A DNA stretch of 64,000 nt from Mycobacterium sp. IS-3022 (GTDB lineage: Bacteria > Actinomycetota > Actinomycetes > Mycobacteriales > Mycobacteriaceae): assembly GCF_001500065.1 (NCBI RefSeq), contig NZ_LQIN01000012.1:124001-188000 (forward strand), read 5' to 3'. The notes below the pieces were generated by a model. It made no database searches. It saw nothing but the letters and a program-made list of their open reading frames with translations, and was not told the DNA's origin. How positions within the stretch are numbered: the first letter of the stretch is position 1; each line of letters starts with the position of its first letter. A program made the position numbers and the translations under genes. This document shows positions 47,633 to 55,837 of the stretch, one piece after another.

Positions 47633-48640
47633 GTGTTACTGGAGTTCGACGCCGATCAGCGACTCTGGCAGGAGACCGTGCGCGACGCGGTCACCAAGCA
47701 GTGCCCGGCCTCGCTGGTGCGTGGCATCGCCGAGAACGGGGTCGACCCGACGCCGCTGTGGAAGACCTACGTCGACGCCGGCTGGACCGAGTTGGCCGAT
47801 CCGGAGAACGCGGTCGAACTGGCGATCGTGCTCGAGGAGCTGGGTCGAGCCACCGATCCGACACCGTTCCTGGCCACCCTGACGCAGTTCGCGCCGCTGG
47901 CCGGGGAGCGTTTCGATCCCCAACAAGCCGGCACGGCGGTGTACGACGGCGTCGCCGCGCACCGGGTCGCCGACGGCTGGGTGCTCAACGGCACGGCCCG
48001 GCACGTCCTCGACGGTGACCGCGCCGAGCGGTTCGCCGTCGTGACCGAGGCGGGCGTGTTCGTCGTCGACGCCGACCGGGCCACCGCACGCCGCAGCCCG
48101 GTCTTCGATCCGGTGCTACACGTCGCCGAGGTGTCGTTCGTCGACGCCCGGGTGCCCGACACGGACCGGGTGCGGGTGGACGCCGAACGGGCCCGCCACG
48201 TCGCGCTGACCGGCATGGCCATCACCACGGTCGGCGCGTGCCAACGCATTCTCGACCTGGTGCTCGGGCACGCCAAGCAGCGCCAGCAGTTCGGCGTCGC
48301 GATCGGTTCGTTCCAGGCGGTCCAGCACAAGGCCGTCGACATGCACGTCGCGACCGAACGCGCCCGTGCGCTGTCGTACTTCGCGGCGCTGACGATCGCG
48401 GCCGACGATCCGCGTCGCCGGTTGGCCGCTGCGATGGCCAAGGCGTCGGCGGGCGAGGCGCAGGCGCTGGTGTTCCGGCACGGGCTTCAGCTGTTCGGCG
48501 CCATGGGTTTCACGTGGGAGAACGACCTTCAGTTCGCGCTGAAACGGGCCAAGGCCGGCGAGCTGCTGCTCGGCGGTGCCGCGGAGCATCGCGCGGTGAT
48601 CGCGGACGAGTACAGGAGCAACGGTGCAGCTGACTTTTGA
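47633..48640 (+). CDS. Acyl-CoA dehydrogenase, FadE28-like small subunit
   Basis: 335 residues, GTG 47633 with GGGAGG just upstream. It is shorter than a usual acyl-CoA dehydrogenase, and the MTEP-type FAD loop is reduced (the middle domain reads VLNGTARHVLDGD). The C-terminal GAMGFTWENDLQFALKRAK is typical of the small partner in alpha2-beta2 enzymes such as FadE28-FadE29, which dehydrogenate a sterol side-chain CoA ester. It overlaps the FadE29-like gene by 17 nt, supporting a heteromer. Steroid specificity is inference. Confidence 0.9.
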   Translation: MLLEFDADQRLWQETVRDAVTKQCPASLVRGIAENGVDPTPLWKTYVDAGWTELADPENAVELAIVLEELGRATDPTPFLATLTQFAPLAGERFDPQQAGTAVYDGVAAHRVADGWVLNGTARHVLDGDRAERFAVVTEAGVFVVDADRATARRSPVFDPVLHVAEVSFVDARVPDTDRVRVDAERARHVALTGMAITTVGACQRILDLVLGHAKQRQQFGVAIGSFQAVQHKAVDMHVATERARALSYFAALTIAADDPRRRLAAAMAKASAGEAQALVFRHGLQLFGAMGFTWENDLQFALKRAKAGELLLGGAAEHRAVIADEYRSNGAADF

Positions 48641-49799
48641 TTCCGACGTCGAGGAGTTCCGCGCCGAGTTCGCGGCCTTTCTCGACGAGCACCTGCCCTC
48701 GGAGGCGCTGACGTTGGAGCGGCCGCGCTCGGTGTCGCACATGCCGCAGTGGGCCCGCGACTGGCAGCGCCTGCTGTTCGACCACGGCTGGCTGCTGCCC
48801 GCGCAGCCCCCGGAGTTCGGCGGGCGCAATGCGACCGTCGTGCAGCAGTTCGTCCACCTCGACGAGCTGTGCCGTCGGCGCATCTACCACAGCTTCAACC
48901 CGCAAGGCGTCAACATCGTTGCGGCGTCGTTGATCTCGTTCGGCTCGGAGGAGCAGAAGCACCGTTGGGCGGTGCCGGTGCTCAAGGCCGAGATCACCGC
49001 ATCGCTGGGGATGAGCGAACCGAGCGCCGGCTCGGACCTGGCCTCGTTGCGCACCCGTGCGGTGCTGGAGGGCGACCATTTCGTGGTCAACGGCCAGAAG
49101 GTGTGGACGTCGGGCGCGCACGACGCCGACTTTCTGCTGACATTCGTGCGCACCGACCCCGACGCCCCCAAGCACAAGGGCATCAGCGCGCTCATCATCC
49201 CAACCGACACACCGGGTGTGGTGTGCCGGCCGTTCGCCGACATGACCGGACAAGACAACCTCGACTTCAACGAGGTGTTCTTCACCGACGCCCGCGTCCC
49301 GGCCGAGAACCTGGTCGGACCGCTCAACGGGGGTTGGGGTGTCGCCAACGGGTCGCTCGGCCACGAGCGCACGATGATGTGGCTCGGTTTCGCCGACCGG
49401 ATCGACAACATGATCGCCGACTTCCGGCCGCGCACCGAACTGCAGCGTGACCAATACGCCACCACGATCATGGATTATCAGGCGCTGCGGGCAATGGGCT
49501 CGGCGGCGTTGGCGCGCGCCGCACGCGGCGAGATGGACACCGCCTCGGTGTCGGTGCTCAAACTCTTCGGCTCGGAAGCCGAACGTCAGGCGATGGAGAA
49601 CGCGTTGGCCGCGGCCGGCGCCGACGGGCTGATCCATCCGTCGACCTCCGGGCCCTACGAGCACATGAACCTCGACCACTACTTCGCGAGCTGGTTCGAG
49701 CGCTACGCCCGCAGTTTCGGCGGGACCATCGCCGGTGGTACCTCCGAGATCCAGCGCAACATCATCGCCACCCAGGTGCTCGGGCTGCCACGGCGCTGA
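48624..49799 (+). CDS. Acyl-CoA dehydrogenase, FadE29-like large subunit
   Basis: 391 residues, GTG 48624 (CAGGAG upstream, inside the previous gene). It begins MQLTFDSDVEEFRAEF and has GMSEPSAGSDLASL, NGQKVWTSGAHDAD and the C-terminal AGGTSEIQRNIIATQVLGLP. It is a close paralogue of 13444-14622. Together with the small subunit at 47633 it should form the heterotetrameric acyl-CoA dehydrogenase seen for cholesterol side-chain intermediates. A crotonase gene follows after 5 nt. Confidence 0.93.
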   Translation: MQLTFDSDVEEFRAEFAAFLDEHLPSEALTLERPRSVSHMPQWARDWQRLLFDHGWLLPAQPPEFGGRNATVVQQFVHLDELCRRRIYHSFNPQGVNIVAASLISFGSEEQKHRWAVPVLKAEITASLGMSEPSAGSDLASLRTRAVLEGDHFVVNGQKVWTSGAHDADFLLTFVRTDPDAPKHKGISALIIPTDTPGVVCRPFADMTGQDNLDFNEVFFTDARVPAENLVGPLNGGWGVANGSLGHERTMMWLGFADRIDNMIADFRPRTELQRDQYATTIMDYQALRAMGSAALARAARGEMDTASVSVLKLFGSEAERQAMENALAAAGADGLIHPSTSGPYEHMNLDHYFASWFERYARSFGGTIAGGTSEIQRNIIATQVLGLPRR

Positions 49800-49804
49800 C
49801 GACG

Positions 49805-50581
49805 GTGACCGAGACGCTCGATATCGACCGGTCGAAGCCCGGCACCGTTGTCCTGCAACTGAACCGGCCCAAGCAGCTCAACGCGATCAACGAGGTGATG
49901 CGCGACGAGCTGACGCGGACCCTGGCGCAGCTGGCCAGCGACACCTCGGTGCATTCGGTGGTGCTGACCGGTGCCGGGCCCGGGTTCTGCTCCGGTATCG
50001 ACGTGCGCAGCTTCGGCCCCGCGGTGCCCGAGGCGTCGGCGCCGGCGATCGAGCGGATGCGTTTTCAGGAGGCGATGGCCGCACTGCCGCAGGCGATCCG
50101 CGCGCTGCCGCAGCCGGTGATCGCGGCGGTGAACGGCCCGTGTGTCGGCGCCGGGCTGGCCTTGTGCCTGGCCGCCGATATCCGCATCTGTTCGACCGCA
50201 GCGACATTCGGCAACGCCGCGATCCTGCTCGGCTTGTCCGGCGCCGAGATGGGCATGAGCTATCACCTGCCCAGGATCGTCGGGACCAGCGTCGCGGCCG
50301 ACTGGATGTTGACGGGCCGCACCGTTTCCGCCGAGGAAGCCGACCGGCGCGGACTGGTAAGCGAGCTCGTCGAACCGGACCGGTTCATCGAGCGAGCGGT
50401 CGAACTGGCTACGACGATTGCGGCCCTGTCGCCGCTGGGTGTCCAGTTGACCAAGCGTGCCCTGCAGGCCAACACCGATGCGTCGCTTGACGCCGCGCTC
50501 GAACTGGAAAACCGCAACCAGGTGCTCAGCCACGCCACCGACGAGGCGGCGCAGCGGCGGCGCAAGTGGTCGGACACCTGA
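49805..50581 (+). CDS. Crotonase-fold protein lacking both canonical Glu
   Basis: 258 residues, GTG 49805. The fold is clear: LNRPKQLNAIN, GAGPGFCSGIDVR for the CoA/oxyanion site, NGPCVGAGLALCLAADIR. The two glutamates that activate water in enoyl-CoA hydratase are replaced: the GGGCE position reads GAGLA and the QPE position reads NAA. A Glu in SGAEMG stands where isomerases and dehalogenases of this fold often have an acid. So the reaction may be isomerisation, hydrolysis or retro-Claisen cleavage rather than hydration. It sits between the FadE pair and another FadE. Confidence 0.87.
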   Translation: MTETLDIDRSKPGTVVLQLNRPKQLNAINEVMRDELTRTLAQLASDTSVHSVVLTGAGPGFCSGIDVRSFGPAVPEASAPAIERMRFQEAMAALPQAIRALPQPVIAAVNGPCVGAGLALCLAADIRICSTAATFGNAAILLGLSGAEMGMSYHLPRIVGTSVAADWMLTGRTVSAEEADRRGLVSELVEPDRFIERAVELATTIAALSPLGVQLTKRALQANTDASLDAALELENRNQVLSHATDEAAQRRRKWSDT

Positions 50582-50599
50582 CGCACGAAAGGACGACCT

Positions 50600-51898
50600 G
50601 TGGCGTGGGACTTCTCGACGGACCCGGAGTGGGCGGAGCAACTGGCGTGGGTCGAGCGGTTCGTGCGCGAAGAATGCGAACCGATCGACTACATCGTCAA
50701 GGAGTCGCACGACCTCAACGACCCGGTGCGCCAGGCGCTGATCCCGCCGCTGCAGGAGATCGTCAAAGAGCGGGGACTGTGGGCCACCCACCTGGGCCCG
50801 CACCTCGGCGGGCCCGGCTACGGTCAAGTCAAACTGGCGCTGCTCAACGAAATCCTCGGCCGCTCCGAGTGCGCGCCGATCGTGTTCGGCTCGCAGGCAC
50901 CCGATTCCGGCAACAGTGAGATTCTCGCCCACTACGGCACACCCGAACTCAAGCAGCGGTATCTGGAGCCGCTGCTGGACAACCGGATCGTGTCGTGCTT
51001 CTCGATGACCGAACCCCACGGCGGCGCGGACCCGAAAGTGTTCACCACCACCGCGGTTCAGGACGGCGAACATTGGGTGATCAACGGCGAGAAGTGGTAT
51101 TCGTCATTCGCGTCGATGGCGTCGTTCATCATCGTCATGGCCATGACCGACCCGGATGCGCCGCCCTATCAGCGGTATTCGATGTTCGTGGTGCCCGGCG
51201 GCACTGCGGGTGTCAACGTGCTGCGCGACGTCGGGCTCGGTTACCAACCGCTCGGCGGTGGCGGGCGCGAGGGGTATGTCCGCTACGAGAACGTCCGCGT
51301 ACCCGACGATCACATGCTGGGACCGCGCGGCGGCGCCTTCGTCGTCGCGCAGACCAGGCTCGGCGGCGGACGCATCCACCACGCCATGCGAACCGTCGGT
51401 CTGGTGCGGCGGATCTTCGACATGCTCACCGAGCGGGCGGTGTCGCGCCACACCCAGGGGTCGGTGCTGGCCGACAAGCAGATGGTGCAGGAGATGATCG
51501 CCGACTCGTGGATGGAGATCGAGGCGTTTCGGCTGCTGACCCTGCAGACCGCGTGGAAGATCGACAAATACAACGACTACAAGGCCGTTCGGGCCGACAT
51601 CTCGGCGGTCAAGGCGATGATGCAGAAGGTGTTACACGACGTGTCGGCGCGGGCGCTGCAGTTGCACGGGTCACTGGGCACGTCGCACGAGATGCCGTTC
51701 GTGCAGTACCTGACGGAGTCGTTTGTGCTCGGTCTGGCCGACGGGCCGACCGAGGTCCACAAGGTGACGCTGGCGCGGCTGCTGCTCAAAGACGTCACGC
51801 CGGCGCCTGACGCGTTTCCGTCCGAGCACCTGCTGCGGTTGCGCGCAGCCGCCGAAGCCAAGTTCGCCGACAAGCTCGCGGGTATCCCGCGGAACTGA
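50600..51898 (+). CDS. Acyl-CoA dehydrogenase (ACAD11-like, ~432 aa)
   Basis: 432 residues, GTG 50600 after GAAAGG. It is a close paralogue of 8256-9557: MAWDFSTDPEW start, GLWATHLGPHLGGPGYGQ, CFSMTEPHGGADPK, NGEKWYSSFA, DGPTEVHK. The other copy is paired with a kinase; this one is not, so it may act as an ordinary dehydrogenase or use a kinase made elsewhere. The gene is in a run of beta-oxidation genes with short gaps (19 and 14 nt). Confidence 0.93.
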   Translation: MAWDFSTDPEWAEQLAWVERFVREECEPIDYIVKESHDLNDPVRQALIPPLQEIVKERGLWATHLGPHLGGPGYGQVKLALLNEILGRSECAPIVFGSQAPDSGNSEILAHYGTPELKQRYLEPLLDNRIVSCFSMTEPHGGADPKVFTTTAVQDGEHWVINGEKWYSSFASMASFIIVMAMTDPDAPPYQRYSMFVVPGGTAGVNVLRDVGLGYQPLGGGGREGYVRYENVRVPDDHMLGPRGGAFVVAQTRLGGGRIHHAMRTVGLVRRIFDMLTERAVSRHTQGSVLADKQMVQEMIADSWMEIEAFRLLTLQTAWKIDKYNDYKAVRADISAVKAMMQKVLHDVSARALQLHGSLGTSHEMPFVQYLTESFVLGLADGPTEVHKVTLARLLLKDVTPAPDAFPSEHLLRLRAAAEAKFADKLAGIPRN

Positions 51899-51912
51899 CT
51901 GGGAGGGCCTCG

Positions 51913-52689
51913 ATGTCCTGTGACGGCAAGGTCGCGCTGGTGACCGGCACCAGCCGAGGGTTGGGAAAGGCCATCGCGAAGCGGCTCGCCGCCGAGGGCG
52001 CGACCGTCGCGTTGACCGCCCGAACACTCGAGCCGGACCCGAAATACCAGGGCTCCCTCAGCGAAACACTGACGGAAATCGAGACCGAGGGCGGGACGGC
52101 GGTCGCGGTGGCCGCCGACCTGTCACAGAGCGACGAGCGCGAGCGGCTGTTCGCCGAGGTGGTCGAAAAGGTCGGAGCCCCCGACATTCTGGTCAACAAT
52201 GCGGCGGTCACCTTCTTGCGACCGCTGGACTCGTTTCCCGAGCGGCGGGTCCGCCTCATGACCGAGATGCACGTGATGGCCCCGCTGCACCTGACACAGT
52301 TGGCCATTCCGGCCATGCGTGCGCGCGGCCGCGGCTGGGTGCTCAACGTGACGTCTGTCGGCGGCGACCTGCCCGATGGTCCGCCGTTCTCCGAGTTCGA
52401 CCGCACAGCCGGTTTCGGCGTCTACGGGACGGTCAAGGCGGCGCTGAACCGGCTGACCAAAAGCCTTGCCGCCGAACTGTATGACGACGGGATCGCAGTC
52501 AACGCCGCCGCGCCGACCAACCCGGTCGCCACCGAGGGCGCCGGCGCGCTCGACCTCGCCAAGACCGACACCGAAGACATCTCGCTGATCACCGAGGCCG
52601 CGTTCCAGTTGTGCACCGGTGACCCGAAGACGCTGACCGGTCGCATCGCCCACACCCAGACGTTCCTGAAGGAGATCGGCCGGCTATGA
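51913..52689 (+). CDS. Short-chain dehydrogenase/reductase
   Basis: 258 residues, ATG 51913 with GGGAGG upstream. The cofactor turn is TGTSRGLGKA and the NNAAVTF motif is present. The catalytic Ser is in NVTSVGG and the Tyr/Lys pair in YGTVKAAL. The Arg in LTARTLE near the end of the second strand suggests NADP(H). Oxidation of a hydroxyacyl-CoA or a steroid-like alcohol fits the context. A hairpin 9 nt after the stop probably ends this beta-oxidation operon. Confidence 0.92.
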   Translation: MSCDGKVALVTGTSRGLGKAIAKRLAAEGATVALTARTLEPDPKYQGSLSETLTEIETEGGTAVAVAADLSQSDERERLFAEVVEKVGAPDILVNNAAVTFLRPLDSFPERRVRLMTEMHVMAPLHLTQLAIPAMRARGRGWVLNVTSVGGDLPDGPPFSEFDRTAGFGVYGTVKAALNRLTKSLAAELYDDGIAVNAAAPTNPVATEGAGALDLAKTDTEDISLITEAAFQLCTGDPKTLTGRIAHTQTFLKEIGRL

Positions 52690-52698
52690 CGCGCGAGT

Positions 52699-52746
52699 GT
52701 GGGATTGTGTCACGCCATCCGGCGGTTCCGCGTGACGGTAACCCAC
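52699..52746. terminator. Hairpin after SDR gene
   Basis: 17-nt arms at 52699-52715 and 52730-52746 pair at 13 of 17 positions (outer GTGGG/CCCAC, inner GTCACGC/GCGTGAC) around a 14-nt loop. It sits between co-directional genes, starting 9 nt after the stop. Confidence 0.5.
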
Positions 52747-52771
52747 GTCCGGCGCACGATGGGGCCGTCGA

Positions 52772-53899
52772 ATGAAGGTCCAGCCTGCCGCGTATCTGCG
52801 CACCACACTGCCGCTGGATCTCTCGGTGCTCGACAGCTTGGACAGCGGCCGCTACCACTCGATTTGGCTTCCCGACCATATGGTCAGCTTCTGGCCCGAC
52901 TCGATCTGGACACCCGAATTCACCGATCTGGCAAGCGTTTCGCCGTCGCCGCACCGACACCTCGACGGCATGGCTGTCGCGGCCGCCGCGGCGGTGTTGA
53001 CCCGTAACGTGCCCCTGGTGACCAGTGTCGTCGACACCGTCCGGCGCCACCCGTCGCTGCTGGCGCAGAGCGCGCTGACCATCGACCATCTCGCCAAGGG
53101 ACGCTTCATCCTGGGCCTGGGTAGCGGTGAGACCGAGAACACCGTGCCGTATGGCTTCGACTTCAGCAGACCCGTCAGCAGGTTCGAAGAGGCACTGCAC
53201 GTCATCCGGCTGCTGTGGGAAAGCGACGGTCCCGTCGACTTCGACGGCCGGTTCTACCGACTGCGGCACGCGCGTCTGGACACCGAACCGTACGACGGTC
53301 GGCTGCCGCGGATCTGGATCGGCGGCAGCGGCCCCCGCACGCTCGACATCGTCGGGCGCTACGCGGACGGATGGTGGCCGACGGGGGCGTGGACGCCGGA
53401 GGACTACGCGGAAAAGCTTGCCGCGGTGCGGCTGTCCGCCGACAAGGCGGGTCGCGACCCGGCGGCGATCACGCCGTGCTTCATCCAGGTGTGCCTGGTG
53501 GGTCGTGATGACGCGGCGATCGCCGAGATCCTCGATGCGCCGCTGGTGAAGTCCTTCCTGCTGCAGGTGTCCGCCGGGGTGCTGCGCAAGGCGGGCTTCG
53601 AGCATCCGATGGGCGAAGATTGGCGCGGATACCAGGACATCGATCCCGCGGTGCTCACCCGCGAGCGCATCGTCGACTTCCTCGAGCGGGTGCAACCGGA
53701 GATGATCCTGGCGATGGTGCCGCACGGCACACCCAAACAACTCGCACGCGTCATCAAGGAGTACGTCGACGCGGGCTTGCGTGTGCCGAAGATCATGGAT
53801 TACGGCGCCATGGCGGGCCTGCGGTACACCGCGCAGTCTGCGCAGAACGTGCGCGAGGTGGAGGACGAGCTGATGCACCTGTGCGGAGATGTGCAATGA
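52772..53899 (+). CDS. LLM-class F420-type oxidoreductase
   Basis: 375 residues, ATG 52772. It is a luciferase-like TIM barrel: SIWLPDHMVSFWPDSIWTPE, VTSVVDTVRRHPSLLAQSAL, the cofactor segment GRFILGLGSGETENT, and WIGGSGPRTLDIVGRYADGW, close in style to phthiodiolone ketoreductase and F420-dependent glucose-6-phosphate dehydrogenase relatives. It probably reduces a ketone or oxidises an alcohol with F420. It is translationally coupled to the sulfotransferase (ATGA). Confidence 0.9.
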   Translation: MKVQPAAYLRTTLPLDLSVLDSLDSGRYHSIWLPDHMVSFWPDSIWTPEFTDLASVSPSPHRHLDGMAVAAAAAVLTRNVPLVTSVVDTVRRHPSLLAQSALTIDHLAKGRFILGLGSGETENTVPYGFDFSRPVSRFEEALHVIRLLWESDGPVDFDGRFYRLRHARLDTEPYDGRLPRIWIGGSGPRTLDIVGRYADGWWPTGAWTPEDYAEKLAAVRLSADKAGRDPAAITPCFIQVCLVGRDDAAIAEILDAPLVKSFLLQVSAGVLRKAGFEHPMGEDWRGYQDIDPAVLTRERIVDFLERVQPEMILAMVPHGTPKQLARVIKEYVDAGLRVPKIMDYGAMAGLRYTAQSAQNVREVEDELMHLCGDVQ

Positions 53900-55062
53900 A
53901 TGATCTCGACGCGGGGGAGATACTCGCGCGCGCCGAGGGCGCAACCGGGTTGCACGACTACAGCGATGCGACACTGCCCGAGCGGTTTTCGTTGGTCGTG
54001 GACCATCTGAATTCGGTCGGCATGGACGCCGATGGCCGGCGGCGGGCCGCCGAGGTGTGCCACTGGTTGCTGACCTCGCGGCTGGAGTTCTTCGCCGACC
54101 GTCGCCGCTATCCGCTCGCCGAGGAGGTCATCGAGGCGCCGATGTTCGTCACCGGCGAACCGCGCTCGGGCACCACGCTGATGCACGCGCTGATGTCGGT
54201 GGATCCGGAATCCCGCGCGCCGCGGTTCTGGGAGGTGATGTACCCGTCACCGCCGCCGGGCACCGTCGAGCGCGACGATCCGCGGCGCGCACGCGCGGAC
54301 GCCGACTGGCGCGAGATCAACGCGAAACTGCCGAAGTGGTTGCACAGCCATCCCTACAACGACATGCTCGGCGACGGCCTTCCCGAGGACGAACGCACCT
54401 GGGCGTTCGACTTCCGGGTGCTCACACCCACCGCGTGGTGGCGGGTGCCGATGCAGACCGTCGTCGGCGGGTTGCCCACCGACCCGTCGGCGCAGTACCG
54501 GATCCACAAGGCGATGCTGCAGCAGTTCCAGTTCCGTCGGCCTCGTAAACGATGGGTGCTCAAGGGGTTCCACGGATTCCGGCTGAGAGAGTTCTTCGAC
54601 GCTTACCCCGATGCGACGTTGCTCTGGCTGCATCGGGACCCGGTGCAGGTCGCGGCGTCGCGCACGATGATGATGGCCGACATCGGTGAGGGCATCGTCG
54701 GCCCTGTCGATCTGCAGGCTGCCGCAAAGATGCACCTTCAGTTGACCCGCGAGAGCATCGCCAACACGATGACCAATCCTCTGGTGGACGATCCGCGGAT
54801 CCTGCACGTGCGCTACACCGACTTCGTCGCCGATCAGGTCGGCACCGTGCGTCGCTACTACGAGTTCGCGGGCCGGGGGCTCAGCGCGGATGCCGAAGCC
54901 GCGATGCGCACCTATCTTGCCGCCAACCCGGGCGATCGGCACGGTAAGTTCCGGTACTCCACTTCGCTGCTGACCGACATCGGCGAAGATCTCGACGCGT
55001 TGCACGATGAGTTCCGGCCATTCCGGGAGCGTTTCGGCGTCGAAATCGAGAAACGGGGCTGA
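53896..55062 (+). CDS. PAPS-dependent sulfotransferase family protein
   Basis: 388 residues from ATG 53896 overlapping the previous stop. The 5'-phosphosulfate loop is GEPRSGTTLMH (87-97) and the 3'-phosphate motif is RDPVQVAASR; GFHGFRL and LHVRYTDFV are further family blocks. Mycobacterial proteins of this group transfer sulfate from PAPS to lipids or small molecules (Stf family). Next to steroid- or polyketide-like oxidation genes it may sulfate a hydroxylated intermediate. Acceptor unknown. Confidence 0.9.
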   Translation: MNDLDAGEILARAEGATGLHDYSDATLPERFSLVVDHLNSVGMDADGRRRAAEVCHWLLTSRLEFFADRRRYPLAEEVIEAPMFVTGEPRSGTTLMHALMSVDPESRAPRFWEVMYPSPPPGTVERDDPRRARADADWREINAKLPKWLHSHPYNDMLGDGLPEDERTWAFDFRVLTPTAWWRVPMQTVVGGLPTDPSAQYRIHKAMLQQFQFRRPRKRWVLKGFHGFRLREFFDAYPDATLLWLHRDPVQVAASRTMMMADIGEGIVGPVDLQAAAKMHLQLTRESIANTMTNPLVDDPRILHVRYTDFVADQVGTVRRYYEFAGRGLSADAEAAMRTYLAANPGDRHGKFRYSTSLLTDIGEDLDALHDEFRPFRERFGVEIEKRG

Positions 55063-55063
55063 G

Positions 55064-55828
55064 GTGACCGACGAACGGGTGTCGGTGCACAGCGTCACGT
55101 TCATGGGCGAGTCGCTGCGTGAGATGGAGTCGCATTGGCGCGCGCTCGGCGTCCGGCGGCTCAGTCTGATCGACTCGCAGTTGGCCGAACCGGATCTGGC
55201 CCCGATGGTCGCGAGCGGGTATTCGGTCGAAACGGTGTATCACCTGTTCTCGTCGCGTGATTCGCTGTTGCGGGTCATCGACGCGGCCGCGACGGCCGGA
55301 ACGCGCGTGGTCTACATGCTGACCGGCGGGCGCGGTGGGCTTGACTGGGCCGACGCCGCCGAGCGTTTCAGCGATGCGGTCACGCCGTGTGTTGTGGCCG
55401 CCGAGCAAGCGGGTGTGGCGCTGGCGATCGAGAACGCGTCCAGTCTCTACGCCGACATCCACATCGCCCACAGCTTGCGCGACACGCTCACGCTGGCGGA
55501 GATAGCCGGGTTGGGGATCTGCATCGACCTTTTCCACTGCTGGGCCGAGGCGGAATTGCCGGCACTGCTCGAACGGGCGTTACCGCGAACGCAGGCGATC
55601 CAGTTGAGTGACTATGTGCTCGGTGACCGCGCCCTACCCGCGCGTGCCGTGCCCGGTGACGGCGCCATTCCCATCGAGCGCTTCGTCGCCGCGGTGCTCG
55701 AGGCCGGATATCCACATCACTTCGACCTCGAACTCATCGGGCCGCGCATCGAGCGGGAGGGCCGCCTGGAGGCGTCCCGGCGCGCGTGCACCGTGGTATC
55801 GGCGATGCTGGAAGAACGCGACGGCTAG
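55064..55828 (+). CDS. Xylose isomerase-like TIM-barrel protein
   Basis: 254 residues, GTG 55064, one nt after the sulfotransferase stop. It has the AP-endonuclease-2/sugar isomerase TIM-barrel pattern: LAIENASS (metal Glu), ICIDLFHCWAEAEL (Asp and His), IQLSDYVLGD, and a final HHFDLELIG (Glu). The ligand set fits a divalent metal isomerase or epimerase. These proteins act on sugars, inosose and similar polyols, but many are uncharacterised. It is in the same operon as the LLM, sulfotransferase and DUF1214-like genes. Confidence 0.85.
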   Translation: MTDERVSVHSVTFMGESLREMESHWRALGVRRLSLIDSQLAEPDLAPMVASGYSVETVYHLFSSRDSLLRVIDAAATAGTRVVYMLTGGRGGLDWADAAERFSDAVTPCVVAAEQAGVALAIENASSLYADIHIAHSLRDTLTLAEIAGLGICIDLFHCWAEAELPALLERALPRTQAIQLSDYVLGDRALPARAVPGDGAIPIERFVAAVLEAGYPHHFDLELIGPRIEREGRLEASRRACTVVSAMLEERDG

Positions 55829-55837
55829 GAGAAGGCG

